DNA of 64,000 nt, from the NCBI RefSeq assembly GCF_032118995.1, contig NC_092650.1, positions 24,562,001 through 24,626,000 of the forward strand, read 5' to 3'. This document shows, in pieces, positions 1 through 17,755 of the stretch; the stretch's first letter is position 1, and the number at the start of each line of letters is the position of its first letter. The stretch is from Asterias amurensis. Lineage: Eukaryota; Echinodermata; Asteroidea; Forcipulatida; Asteriidae. Below the pieces are notes generated by a model. The model did no database searches. It had not been told where the DNA came from and was given only the letters and a program-made list of their open reading frames with translations. The translations under genes and the position numbers were made by a program.

Positions 1-719
1 CTTTTTTTTTTACCAGGACGAACGTGGGTAATTATCTGTACACACTCGTCCTGGGAAAAAAAAACCGCCACACACCGGGGTCGACCCAGGGAAGCTAAAC
101 GAACCACTCTATGTACTAACTACTTATGATAGCGCCCTCTTGTGAATCATTCTCCTACAGCCAACGTTAAATTTCCATGAGGTGGACCGAATCTCCCTGG
201 GACACATCGTTCATTTTTTGAAAGGGGTCGCTACAAGAAAACCAGTCAACTCGCACGTCGCCCATTAAAACAATCGCCCATGCCAAAGTCGTCCCTAGCA
301 AAGTCGGCCCTTACATAACAATTTCGCCCATCTCAAAGTTGCTTTATTCAAAGTCACCTAGTTTGAGTGGAGGATACATTATATGTGATGGGGCAATTTG
401 TTTTGGGCAACTTTGTAGTAGGCGACTTTGCTTAGGGCGAGTTGACTGCCATTCGTTTAAAAATGCGTTACAGATTTCTCTATTTGAAAGTCTAATTTTA
501 TTCAAGTAATTTCTTGAAACTGGTTGCGTCGAGTTCACCTATTACGAGTTCACGGGTTAAAAGTTGACTTGAGTACGAATTTACTTGTGGGTACGAGTTC
601 ACCTGATTACGATTTTACCTGGGTACGAAGATCAATTAGGGACGAGTTGACTTGGGGACGGGTTGACTTTGGTAAAAAATTAACAGGGTATACGAGTTGA
701 CTTGATTACCATATAATCC

Positions 720-1875
720 GAATTCTTCCAACGGCTCAACTCGTGCCACAGTCAACTCGTACTCACGTCATAGCGCACCGGCTATTAGACGTACGTTGTA
801 GTGCAGAGAAGATGTTTGTGGCGTGTCTTTCGTTTTGGGAAGGCGGCCTCCCAAAAATCCACGTTGGAATAAAACAGGTTGATACAAATTGCTTCGATTA
901 TTCGTCTTAACCGTAAATGGAGTTCCTCTAATTTCAAAAACTTAAGTAAATAAAACATAATCGACTCAAAAGGGGTTGAGGCCTCCGAAAAAATCCCACA
1001 ACTGCGTACAAAACGAAAAAGCAGGTTCGTATTATTTTTCTGCAATAATCGTGTTGAAGAAAACATCCCAGAAAAATTGTCAGCGTTAGAATTCATGACA
1101 TAAATAAACAAAACTAGTTTCCATAATTTCACTAATTGTTAACGCAGCCGAGTTCACTGGGTACAAGTTGACTTGAGGCCGAAATGACTTTGGGTACGAG
1201 TCCACTTGAATACGATTTCACCTGGGTATGAGTTGACTTGGGTACAAATCGAATAGGGTACGAGTTTTCTCGAGTACCGTATTGTAACGGTTGTGCTGAT
1301 CGACCGGTAGGGGGCGCCAGCACGACTCCCCGTGGGAGGACCGCTGGCGGCCCAATCAGGCCGATCGGTAAATCTGCACGCCGCGGAGAGGAAGCTCTTT
1401 GGCTTAGGTTTCATGACTTGTCGAGTGTAGATAAACCCCATAGAAACGGACAGAGAAGACAGTATTTGTACAACCTTGGGTCATTTTAAACTGCGTACAA
1501 CGCAATATGATCCGAATTCTTCTGCCACAGTCAACTCGTACCCGTGTCACAGTGCACCGGCTATTAGAGACGTACGTTGTAATGCAGATGGGGGTATTTG
1601 TGTCTTTTCCCGTTCTTGGAAGGCGACCTCCCAAAACCCACGTTGGAATAATACAGGTTGATAAAAACTGTTTCGAGTATTCGTCTTAACCGTAAATTGA
1701 GTTCCTCTAATTTCAAAACGTTTAATAAATAAAACATAATAAACTCAAAAGGGGTTGAGGCCGCCCGAAAAAAAATCCCACAACTGCGTACAAAATAAAA
1801 CAACAGGTTCATACTAACTTTCTGTTTTGAAAAAAACATCCCTTATTAAAACCGATTTCCCTAATTTCACTTATT
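720..1875. repeat. Internal duplication of about 380 bp, twice per unit
   Basis: Segments 720-1140 and about 1495-1875 are diverged copies of one another: same order of an ACGTACGTTGTA core, a TTCGTCTTAACCGTAAAT stretch and a CCCACAACTGCGTACAAAA stretch. Counterparts are at 18368-18788 with 19160-19540, and 35916-36336 with 36708-37088. Between and before them are degenerate reiterations of GGGTACGAGTTGACTTG. No coding potential is credible. Confidence 0.7.
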
Positions 1876-2070
1876 GACAGGTAGTTTCCGCTTAGTCGAA
1901 CAGCCGGTGCGTTTGTCTCATTGTCAATGCAAAACGTTATGTGTATTTTTCACAACTGGTGTTGTTACAAATTGGATACCGAAACACCGTAGGGTGGTAT
2001 CAGACTGGATGTTTTTATATAACATTAATTTCTGAGAATATACAAACTTTGGTGTTATTTTACATACCCT

Positions 2071-2453
2071 TTAAAGACACTGGACACTATTGGTAATTGT
2101 CAAAGACCAGTCTTTTCAATATGTGTATCTAAACATATGCATACAATAACAGACCTGTGAAAATTTGAGCTTAATCGGTCTTCCAAGTTGCAAGATAATA
2201 ATGCAAGAAAAAACATCCTTGTCACGTAGTTGTGGGCTTTCAGATGCTCGAATTCGAGACCTCACATTCTGAATCTGAGGTCTCGAAATTAAATTTGTGG
2301 AAAATTACTTCTTTCTCGAAAACCACATTACTTCAGATGAAGCCGTTTCTCACAATTTTTTATACTATCACCTCACCCCATTACTCGTTACCAAGTAAGG
2401 TTTTATGCCAATAATTATTTTGAATAATTACCAATAGTGTCCACTGCCTTTAA
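2071..2453. mobile_element. MITE family A copy
   Basis: Starts TTAAAGACACTGGACACTAT and ends with its inverse ending CACTGCCTTTAA, with an internal inverted GAGACCTCA/TGAGGTCTC. Non-autonomous TIR element. Shorter counterparts are at 19734-20046 and 37282-37594. Confidence 0.8.
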
Positions 2454-3047
2454 TGTTAGTTATGATTCACTCTTTGGTATCTGACAACACCCATTGTAAC
2501 AATCAAGCTTTTGCAGCATACGTTTTAGAAAAAGGATGATTTAAAGAAATAAAAGTAAAAGTCTCACGTCTTTTTTGTCACGATACTTTGATACCCATGA
2601 GAATTTTGGTCAAAATCCACACATTGTAATAGAAATTGCATTCTTATCAACTGAACTTTTATCATTTTCCTAAAACTGTAAACAAATTATTAATCTGAAC
2701 TTTTCCGGTAAAAAGGCCGCGATAAGGAGAACTTCTTCTTTTAGCAATTTCTGCATTTACAGATGTTTCAACTCACACGCAGGGGTCTTTGAACTGTTCA
2801 ACAGTTTATTGAACTAGAAAATAAGCGATAGCCAAATTGTTTGTGTTTATTGTCCGTCTTGAGCACAAGCTTCTCAAATCTAGTATTCGTTAAAATAACA
2901 TCTGTTTGATCCTTCAGACTTCCACATTATTTTGACATGATGCATCCCGAAAACTGGCGTTTATCTTTGCAGACGAGAAGGTTACCCGAGTAATGTATGT
3001 GATGTTTCTTTCACATAACTCGGGAAAGTACTGAGTATACAGTGCCT

Positions 3048-3427
3048 ATAAAGACAGTGGACACTATTGGTAATTGTCAAAGACCAGTCTTCTCACTTGG
3101 TGTATCTCAACATATGCATAATATAACAAACCTATGAAAATTGAGCTCAATTATGGGTCGTCGAAGTTTGCGAGATGTGACAAGTGTATTTTTTCTTTCA
3201 TATTAATTGTGTGTTTTCAGATGGTTGATTTCGAGGCCTCAAAATCTAATTCTAAGGCCTCGAAATCAAATCCGTGGAAAACTACTTCTTTCTCTAAAAC
3301 TACGTCCCTTCTAGGGAGCCGTTTCTCACAAGTGTTTATACATCAACCTCTCCCCATTACTCGTTTACCAGGTAAGGTTTTATGCTAATAATTATTTTGA
3401 GTTTCCAATAGTGTCCACTGCATTTAA
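3048..3427. mobile_element. MITE family A copy
   Basis: AAGACAGTGGACACTATTGG at the left, CAATAGTGTCCACTG at the right. Units 2 and 3 (20637-20956, about 39164-39482) share an internal deletion of the GAGGCCTC hairpin region. Confidence 0.75.
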
Positions 3428-3429
3428 TT

Positions 3430-4090
3430 GTAAGGGTAAAACAAAAATTAATATTTGTTATGCCCGACGCAAATTTAACATCTACTAAATCGTGCGGTTC
3501 CCACTGCTCACTGATAAAACAAAACAGGATTCGAACTGCCTCTCCCAGGGACACGCGGGGACCTTTGCGGGCACCGGGTGGGGGGGGGGGGGGGGGGCGG
3601 GTTACCCCATTTACGCGCAAGCAGTGTATTTCTTTTTACACTAATATACACAGTTTAGCTTTAAAAAAACTTTAATTCAAAAAAATGCGTTAAAAACGGG
3701 TTGTTTATGAAAAAGTGCGAACGAAAATTTTACCAGATTGGCCTCTTAGATAACAATTGTGAACCCCCCGTGAGCCCTCACATTTGTTCGTAGGTTTCGC
3801 TTTTGCTATTGGCTTTGAAAATAGTGTGAAATCAACACTGCAAATAGTACACGTTTTCCAAACTTAGGACTACACGCTGAAGTAACCAATGTCAGTCGAG
3901 TATAGGAGTGGTCAAATTCGAGGCTAAAATAGATAACACAATGTCCAGATGCTTACAAACCATCTGATAATGGTCAGTGCGTGGGGATCATTATTTAGTT
4001 TGCTGAACTAGTTGCTAGATTAGAATTTTTTTAAATTTATATCAGATGAGTTTAAACTTCCTTACAAAACACTTAGCTAATTCAATGGAC
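3430..4090. other. Unrecognised sequence upstream of the gene 1 promoter
   Basis: A SINE-tail-like piece (ATGCCCGACGCAAATTTAAC) and a poly-G run (about 3581-3597) are followed by AT-rich sequence up to the candidate TATA box. No coding potential. Confidence 0.45.
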
Positions 4091-4099
4091 AATGAAGAG

Positions 4100-4157
4100 T
4101 ATATATAGGCCCATTAAAACAGCTATCCTTCACTTCGAAGCATCGCCTTCCTGACCG
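4100..4157 (+). promoter_or_regulatory. Candidate core promoter and non-coding first exon, gene 1
   Basis: TATATATA (4100-4107) is followed about 28-30 bp later by an initiator-like TTCACTTC. A perfect splice donor follows, with the putative exon ending at 4157 and GTAAGT from 4158. A plausible acceptor is CTTTAG at 5175-5180, inside a leader that gene 4 also conserves. This would give a short 5' UTR exon and an intron of about 1 kb. Units 2 and 3 have TATAAATA at the same place. No transcript evidence is available. Confidence 0.5.
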
Positions 4158-4514
4158 GTAAGTTGACTTCATTTGTTTCAGCAAAACATTGGTTTTTTGT
4201 TCATTCTGCATTTTACCTTGGTCTCCAATTAAAAAGCTACGATTTTTCCGAATGGGTGAATCCATTGCTTGGAGAAAGAATACGTTTTTTAACCGTTTGG
4301 TTGTTTTAAATCAAAAAAGAAGAAAGAGAAGATAAACTATGACCAAACTAACTCTTGAAAATTTCACTTCAAATGATCGCCTTTTTGAGATATCACAGAA
4401 AAACAAGAGCAATTTAATGTCAATCCATGTAAGAATTTCTGGGTGACTTTAACGCTCGTTATCTTCACATTGTTGAGATGAAAATTGATCAACTTTTCCA
4501 CGACCACATTTCTT

Positions 4515-4610
4515 CGGTAAGATTATTACTCGGTTGGGATTAGAACCCACGACCTTAACAATTCTAGAGCAGTGCCTTACCAATAAGATAGGCCTATTCC
4601 CCATAGGCCT
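4515..4610 (-). repeat. tRNA-SINE fragment
   Basis: The - strand contains GGTCGTGGGTTCTAATCCCA, a mutated B box, preceded by an A-box-like region. Counterparts follow in units 2 and 3. Confidence 0.5.
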
Positions 4611-4709
4611 ATCCGAACTCTGGCGACCGTTGTAAACTTCCCTATAAGTTGAGTTTGATAAAACTTTTACTAGAATTCCGAATAAGCAAATCGATTTGTA
4701 CTCTTTCTA

Positions 4710-5119
4710 TATGTTTTCTCGGTCAAATTCGGCACATGGGCAGTCAATTTCATTTTCATGCGTTCAAATTTAAGCTGTTTTGCCCTCTCCAGTTGTTACT
4801 GCGTTTCAAATTCAGAATTCGGCCATTCAATTTCGTTTTGGGTCGAGTCAAATTTCTTTAGCACTCTGTTCAATTTAGCGTAGCGTCATTTTTTTCGTGA
4901 CACACACGCCTCAAGAAGCGTCTACGAATTTGAATGCTGCTTTGATGAATTGTTAAATTGAATGATTATTTTGTTAATTCGAATGACGCAACATTACATT
5001 TGACTAATCCCAAAACGAAATCGAATGACCCTTTTGAGTAGCATTCGATTTTGCGCGAAATAGAATAGCTTGGTGGTTAAATTGGCTGCTCATTTTCCGA
5101 AATTGACCGAGAAAACCTA
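4710..5119. repeat. Inverted-repeat element just upstream of gene 1 exon 1
   Basis: GTTTTCTCGGTCAAATTCGG near the left end pairs with CCGAAATTGACCGAGAAAAC near the right end. TTCGTTTTGGGTCGAGTCAA likewise pairs with TTGACTAATCCCAAAACGAA. It ends about 100 bp before the ATG. Counterparts are at about 22262-22671 and 40780-41193. Confidence 0.65.
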
Positions 5120-5223
5120 TATTACACAACACCAATGTTTTCACTTTTAATTGTTTTATGTTGGCTTCAAAGAACTTTAGCTTTGACTGTTCTCGTAAAT
5201 TGCGAACGTCCTCGTAACCAACC

Positions 5224-12101
<6,878 letters not shown>

Positions 12102-12643
12102 ATCAACATGATGACGTTAACGACATAAGAGGTGTTTCAAGCCGAATCACTAACGATTTACTCGGAGTGGACATCGAAGACCAGACGCGTTAATGAATCA
12201 AAACTCAAAAAAGAAACATTGATTTAAAAAAAATTATTTCTTGAAAGTTACCGTCGCTTCTCCCGTCCTGAAAAAAGGGACCCATCATCACAGTATACCT
12301 ACTTATTTTAGCCAAAAACAAATTAAACAAAATAAAATAAAACAAAACACACAAACACAGGCCTACCGCTTTAAACAGACAAACTATTTTCCTTTTTCGA
12401 ATGCCTCCCCTTTATGCCGTTTGCATACAACCCAACTAATAGGGCATGGCACATATTTTGGTTTAAAAAAACCTTAGAAACGGAGCAAATCCCTCTTTTT
12501 TGCTAAATAATTATACTAAAAATAGTAAATTCCTGTTTGTGCCATTCCCTTCTTTCTTAATCTTTCTTCATAAATTATTAAAAGTACAAGTATAAAGCCT
12601 GGATGAGCTTTTGACTATTGATTTACGCATTTGTCTGAAATTA

Positions 12644-12649
12644 AATAAA
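12644..12649 (+). terminator. Poly(A) signal AATAAA, gene 1
   Basis: AATAAA about 550 bp downstream of the exon 8 stop, in AT-rich 3' UTR-like sequence. It is the first canonical hexamer in good context after exon 8. Confidence 0.55.
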
Positions 12650-13303
12650 GAGTAACCAAGACAGGAAATCTAACTGTTTGTTACGTGTTGTTTTCATTTT
12701 GAGTCAGTTCACGGTATAACGATGTTTAAAGTTACACAAACTCCCCCCCCCCCCATAAACAATCCCCCAGAGAAACAGTTAAAGGTTATCAACATACTTT
12801 GCTTAAAATGCAATCGTCTTTGTCCATATTATTACATCCGGAAACGAAGGCTTTAAAGTTGTTTGAACAAACGAGAGAAAAAGGTTTGTTTGATGAAAAA
12901 ATAGCCGCTGTCATCTTCCGCTAAAGTTAGCTTGATGACATGCCTCTTTGAGTTAGGGCACCACTCCAGAGAAGGTGCTACACTTCGATGGAGTGGTCGG
13001 TGGTGTCCTTTTTAGAAAATCATTAGGTGGTCTATCCCTGGTACGGTAAAGGCACGGGTGGACGGTGATTATGTCTACCCGGTGAATCTGGGCCCAAGTT
13101 CAGGGCCCTGCTTACCGCCGAATTCTGTGTTTACGACCACCATTACCAAGCCGAAGCGCCGAATTTCTGCGCAAGCCTTGTAAGCGCAGAATGCCTAGTA
13201 ACAGGTAGTACGCACGCGCAGAAGCCAAAATTCCCAGCTAACCCGTGAAATATATACGCTTGCCGTACACACAGAATTCCATGCTTCCGTAAAGCGCCGA
13301 TTC
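12650..13303. other. Unrecognised intergenic sequence after gene 1
   Basis: After the poly(A) signal there is a C-run (about 12743), then a moderately GC-rich stretch with a CACCACTCC...GGAGTGGT inverted pair (about 12959-13000). No ORF, RNA gene or known element is visible. Unit 2 and 3 counterparts follow their genes. Confidence 0.5.
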
Positions 13304-13610
13304 TCTTACAAAAACTTTTTATAGAATTCTATAAAATAAAAAATTATAGAATTTCTATAAAATAATCTATAGAAAAATATATCGAATATCTGTATAAAAT
13401 TTTTATACAGTTTCTATGCAAGTCCTATAAAATTTCTAATAGAGAATTTGAGTTTCTTGTGAAATTCCTTAGAATTTCTGTACGATTCTTTGATAAATAG
13501 GGCCACTTTTCTAAAGGATTTCTATAAGAACAATTGTAAAGATTTTTATAGAATTCTATAAAAATAATCTATAGAATTTCTATAAAAGATTCTATAGAAA
13601 CCCAGTCAGT
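13304..13610. repeat. AT-rich palindromic TATAGAATTTCTATA cluster
   Basis: Many degenerate repeats of the self-complementary motif TATAGAATTTCTATAAAA in about 300 bp. Present in unit 2 (30855-31161), absent from unit 3, where flanking sequence is joined near 49330-49365. No gene is visible. Confidence 0.6.
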
Positions 13611-13612
13611 TG

Positions 13613-13745
13613 AGCGAGAGGATGTCTTCAGCCGACGCCTTCTAGAGAAACTCTGATGGTCGTCTTCCACGCATCCCGGTCCAGCATCAGCGTCCTAAGC
13701 TCGGATGTTTCCTGCTGTGTAGCGTCCTTCTTCAGCTGGTCCACT
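13613..13745 (-). mobile_element. Non-LTR retrotransposon (LINE) 3' fragment
   Basis: The - strand reads DQLKKDATQQETSELRTLML, followed by DRDAWKTIRVSLEGVG and a stop. This fits the C-terminal tail usual after LINE reverse transcriptases (pattern LxxDTG...LRxxMxDRxxW). Only about 40 codons remain. Copy in unit 2 at about 31164-31296; unit 3 lacks it. Confidence 0.6.
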
Positions 13746-14128
13746 TACCTGGTTTGTCCAGAGTCAGTGTCCCCAGAAATAGAGTCTTCTATAGGATAAA
13801 CTATCTCATCTTACTAGGTTTCTGTCCGCCGCTCTCGCCAGCGGAGTATTTGTTCCCCCAAAGGAGAATGTGTTCCCCATGCATGCGCGTCCACCGACGA
13901 CGGAACTTCAGTGGGGTTATTTCACTAAGATTTTTGTACATTTTCACCCCTCAAACCAGCCACATTGTTTTTACCTTAACAATATTTATTTCCAATATTT
14001 TATATTTCACGATCTTTTATTCGTGACACACGAAAAGTTGCGGACGTAGGGTACATAAATAAAAGTAGTTCCGGTCGGGGAATACCAAGGAATACCGACT
14101 TGATACCAAGACTAACTGGAAGTAGCTA

Positions 14129-14335
14129 TAGACGATGTGACCTATGTTCACATTCGAACCGCCCTCTGTTGAAAAAACAATGTAAACGTCATGTTTCGCC
14201 GGGCAAAAAGACACGTATAGTCATGGTAAGATTGTATACACTTTCTAGCTGGCTGCCAAAACAAAGGTTTTGCCCGGCGGTATGCGCGCGAATCATGTTA
14301 TGGTTTTCGTGTGACGTCAGAGGTCACATCGTCTG
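14129..14335. mobile_element. TA-flanked TIR element, present in units 1 and 2 only
   Basis: AGACGATGTGACCT and AGGTCACATCGTCT form perfect inverted ends; TA lies on both sides. Unit 3 has an uninterrupted site near 49840. Unit 2 copy is about 31680-31886. Size (about 207 bp) and TA target fit a Tc1/mariner-type MITE. Confidence 0.7.
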
Positions 14336-14339
14336 TACA

Positions 14340-14918
14340 TCACTTTAAGCCGGTATTTGTAGGCTCACACGAAATAATACTACTGCACACTCATTTGCAG
14401 TCATCAAACGCTGCACCTAGTTCCTCAAAGTTGAGCATTTTTACTATAAAACAAGAACAACCAATGTCTTATTTCATTGTGTAAACAAGATCACGAGAGG
14501 GAAAACAAATGACTTAAAAATATAAATACAAAATAATTTGGTCTAAAATTAGAGAGGGACAAATTCCCTTGGCGGACAGAAAACTCTAGCCAGGGGGCAG
14601 AATCGCCTAGGAGATTCGATCTCCCCGGACCGTTGTGTTGTAGGACAGAATTCCCTATGACACTGCCCTTTGAGAACCTGAATCATACAGATTCGACTGT
14701 TAGCTCGGTTGAGTGTCTGTTGTTATGCTATCCAACTTCAAATATTCCTTCAAGGACCTAAAGCTGCTGTTCCCTGTTCACATACAAACTAACCACATAA
14801 CTATTTAAGAACAAAGGCAAAGTCATTTGGAGGTAACTAGTTGTAAAGTTGTAGAGTCATTGACTCTCCGGTTGGATTTCAACTACGAAGTCACCCTCTT
14901 TGATTTTAATTTACATAG
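14340..14918. other. Unrecognised intergenic sequence
   Basis: Non-coding in all frames. It contains two short GGACAGAA-containing stretches (about 14573 and 14643) and the palindrome GAGTCATTGACTC (14851-14863). Nothing else is supported. Confidence 0.4.
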
Positions 14919-15168
14919 GATGCGTTCGACAAGCTTCCCCGGTTCGACACCGGTCTGCCCCTCGTACGTTTGAATAGCTTTGACGTCATTCCAGTGGCTC
15001 ACCCGGGTCAGCCCCCAGTGCCCTGCTTGTGAAACCGGTCACTTGGGGCTGATCCAAGGTGCATGACATCACCACAAGAGGGCGATCGATCGATAGATTA
15101 GTTCTTGTCAGGGGCTCACCCGAGTGAGCACCGCAGGGTCGACCCGGGGAAGCTAATCGAACGCACCC
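14919..15168. mobile_element. MITE family C copy
   Basis: GATGCGTTCGACAAGCTTCC and GAAGCTAATCGAACGCACC ends with a GC-rich body. Counterparts are at about 32470-32719 and 51078-51289 (internally shortened). Confidence 0.75.
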
Positions 15169-15261
15169 AACATTCATTATCCCCATGCAAATTTAACACG
15201 TATCAAATCTTTTACAGTACCCGCTGCTAAAACATAGGATTCGAACCGCATTTAGCCGCCG

Positions 15262-15460
15262 GGCAGTCTCGTTGGTCTAGTTGGTATGTTATTGCACTAG
15301 AATGGCAAAGGTTGTGGGTTCGAATCCCAACCGAGTATTATTATGCCTGTGATTTATTTCATAGGACTCGGGAAAGTACAGAGTATACAATGCTAACACA
15401 CATCGGTGTAAGGTTAAAAACCAAAGTGAATATGTATTTTTTTTTTATCCCCGATGCAAA
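15262..15460 (+). mobile_element. tRNA-derived SINE
   Basis: A box TGGTCTAGTTGGTA and B box GGGTTCGAATCCCA in tRNA spacing, then a conserved body (GACTCGGGAAAGTACAGAGT, CACACATCGGTGTA) and an A/T-rich tail. Unit 2 copy about 32813-33010; unit 3 about 51382-51570. Confidence 0.8.
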
Positions 15461-15524
15461 TTTAACATCTATTAAACTGTTAACAGTTCCCGCTGCTAAA
15501 ATATAGGATTCGAACTGCCTCTAG

Positions 15525-15720
15525 CCGCCGGGCAGTCTCGGTGGTCTAGTTGGTACGACACTGCTTTATGAATGACAAAGGTCGTGGGCTCGAATCCCAA
15601 CCGAGTAATATGCTTGTGATGTTTTTTTTTTCTTCAAAGAACTCGAGTAAGCACTGAGTATACAGTGCTCACAGACATCGATGTATGGGTAAAAACAAAA
15701 TGAATATGACCTCATTTACT
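15525..15720 (+). mobile_element. tRNA-derived SINE, tandem to the preceding one
   Basis: CGGTGGTCTAGTTGGTAC then GGGCTCGAATCCCAACCGAG and the same body. Unit 2 copy about 33076-33270. In unit 3 the copy breaks off at about 51690. Confidence 0.78.
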
Positions 15721-16049
15721 TTAAATTTACAAATGTTATACTTTACTACATTTTGGTAAATAGAGTGTCATCACTGAATTATTGTGCAGTTTTAATGCAT
15801 CAAAGCCTTTGTGCGTGCGGGTCGTGTAAACAGTCAAGTTTCACTGTGTTCTGGTCATCCACTGGCAGTACAGCACCGACTACCAACGAAATTGTAAAGA
15901 CCTCAAAACGACTAGGGACGGAATCACAAAGTAAGGAAACGTCAAGTGCCTGGTAGTTTCGGCTGTCTGCGTCAAGGAAATTAGGGTTGCGGTCTTTAAC
16001 GAAATCTGAACGGAATCACAGCGACTTTTTGTTTAGACTCGTCAGCAGA

Positions 16050-16225
16050 TACCACAGTCAAAACAAAACCGCAGTTCTCGCTATCGAGAATTGATATTGT
16101 TTTACTATTTTCTCAAAAAGGAAAGCATTTCATGGACTAACATTTCAAGAGAAGTCTTTCACATTCTGTAAACCCTGTAAGTTATTTGTAAATCTGTGAA
16201 CTTGTTGTTAGTAAGTGTAACCGGG
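16050..16225. mobile_element. MITE family B fragment, inverted
   Basis: Contains TTCTCGCTATCGAGAATTGA and TTTCAAGAGAAGTCTTTCAC, the reverse of the family B body. The right end is lost at a poly-G tract (16224-16241). Counterpart in unit 2 at about 33600-33773. Confidence 0.55.
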
Positions 16226-16239
16226 GGGGGGGGGGGGGG

Positions 16240-17173
16240 GTGTCAGACTTCACACTTTGATCCCATATATTCATAAATACAATTTCGGTCAATAAACATC
16301 AACACTTTTTGGTCAAAAGTAAAGTAAATGCAAAAATTATAATTGTTCAATGATTTTTTCAACACAACACCCCTCCAGCTATGAAATGGTATGGCCCTCG
16401 GGTAAACAACTCCTTATAAGGGAATGCGTTGCGCGTATCGCGTGATGAGGCACAACTGTCCCGGCCGTTGCTCTCGACCAATAGGAATAAAGAAACTGTC
16501 TTATAAGCACAGGTGCAAGTTTGCGTGTCACGCCCATGTTTCAACACGTTTTACTGGTCATAAACAAATGTTTTGACACACCCACGTGACGCGCTCTCCA
16601 CCAATAGGACTTGCGAAACTGTCTGAGGTATTTATGAATTACCAGTAGTCCATAGGAAGTGCATTCAGCTATTTCGGCAATTTGACTAGTATTTTACTCT
16701 CCATTCTTCAAGAACTGGAGGAAGTCCTGTCATAAAGTATGCCATTGGATGATGAAATGTGTGATATTTTGTCCGATTAATTTAACACATATACCAGCTT
16801 TGGAGCCGATATAAACAGGAAAATTTGCACCCCCATGACAAAAAAAACTTGGGCTAATTAGTTTGATTCAAAAGAGGGCGCTATCCGATTCCCCCCCCCC
16901 CCCATTTTGCCAGGGTGGGGAAAAACTGTATGCGTAGCGTGTACAGAATGTCATGATGACGACTCTAAATATATTCAAAGCTTTTAGTTACAAACATTGT
17001 TAGAGATTGTGACATTCGCATTTTTCACTTGTACAATTAACGTAAAATGCCTTACCAATAATTGACTCGTTGAGTGTGTACAAACGCGCCTATGGCAAGC
17101 CCTTTGAAATGGAGTTTTCCTTTTTTCATATCACACTTCCCATTGCCAGGCTTTTGCTTATTTATTTACCACT
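16240..17173. other. Unrecognised intergenic sequence with homopolymer tracts
   Basis: Poly-G (16224-16241) and poly-C (16890-16903) tracts differ in length between units 1 and 2. CCAATAGG appears twice (16479 and 16602), reminiscent of CCAAT promoter boxes, but no gene follows. Counterpart in unit 2 about 33790-34720. Confidence 0.4.
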
Positions 17174-17477
17174 ATTAAAGACACTAGATACTATTGAAAA
17201 TTGTCTAAGACCGGTCGTCCCACTTGGGGTATCTAAACATATGCATGAAATAACAAACCTGTGAAATATTGAGCTCTGAAGGAAACAAAAAATACCCTTG
17301 TCATGCAAAGTGGTGTACTTTCAGATGCTTAATTTCGAGACCTCATAATCTAATTACAGAGGGAGCAGTTTCTCACAATGTTTTATACTATCAACAGCTC
17401 TCCATTACTCGTTACCAAGTAAGGCTTTAGGCTATAAAATATTTCGAGTAATTACCAATAGTGTCCACTGCCTTTAA
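17174..17477. mobile_element. MITE family A copy
   Basis: ATTAAAGACACTAGATACTA to CAATAGTGTCCACTGCCTTT. Counterpart in unit 2 is about 34722-35025. The third unit has lost this part. Confidence 0.72.
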
Positions 17478-17607
17478 GTCAATCACAACACGCAACCCTT
17501 GACCTCGGTGACCACGAGTCGCAACCATTGTGGAGGGAACGGGGAGACGAGATCGAGGATGGTAGATCTTCTGTGGCAGTAGATTCTGTTCCCAAATGCC
17601 GAACATT

Positions 17608-17755
17608 GGGTGCGTTCGTTTAGCCCCCCTGGGTCGACCCCGGTGCGTGGCTTTTTTTTTTTACCAGGATGAACGTGGGTAATTATCTGTACACACTCGT
17701 CCTGGGAAAAAAAAACCGCCACACACCGGGTCGACCCAGGGAAGCTAAACGAACC
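17608..17755. mobile_element. Short MITE family C copy straddling the unit boundary
   Basis: GGGTGCGTTCGTTTAGCC and GAAGCTAAACGAACC ends around inverted CCAGGATGAACGTGGGT/CTCGTCCTGG. Position 1 of the window falls inside the same element; another copy is at about 35157-35303. Confidence 0.75.

Noticed and set aside
1-107. Family C element as the recombination boundary between tandem units
   Set aside because: The window starts inside the element, so the boundary choice is arbitrary; sequence exchange is mapped elsewhere (about 22.4 kb).
15280-15345. tRNA genes suggested by A and B boxes at this and several other sites
   Set aside because: The cores are always followed by the same conserved non-tRNA body and A/T tail and cannot fold a proper acceptor stem; they are SINEs or SINE fragments.
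16470-16640. Promoter of an unseen gene suggested by two CCAATAGG boxes
   Set aside because: No ORF, splice pattern or first exon follows, and the motif pair is embedded in unannotatable intergenic sequence.
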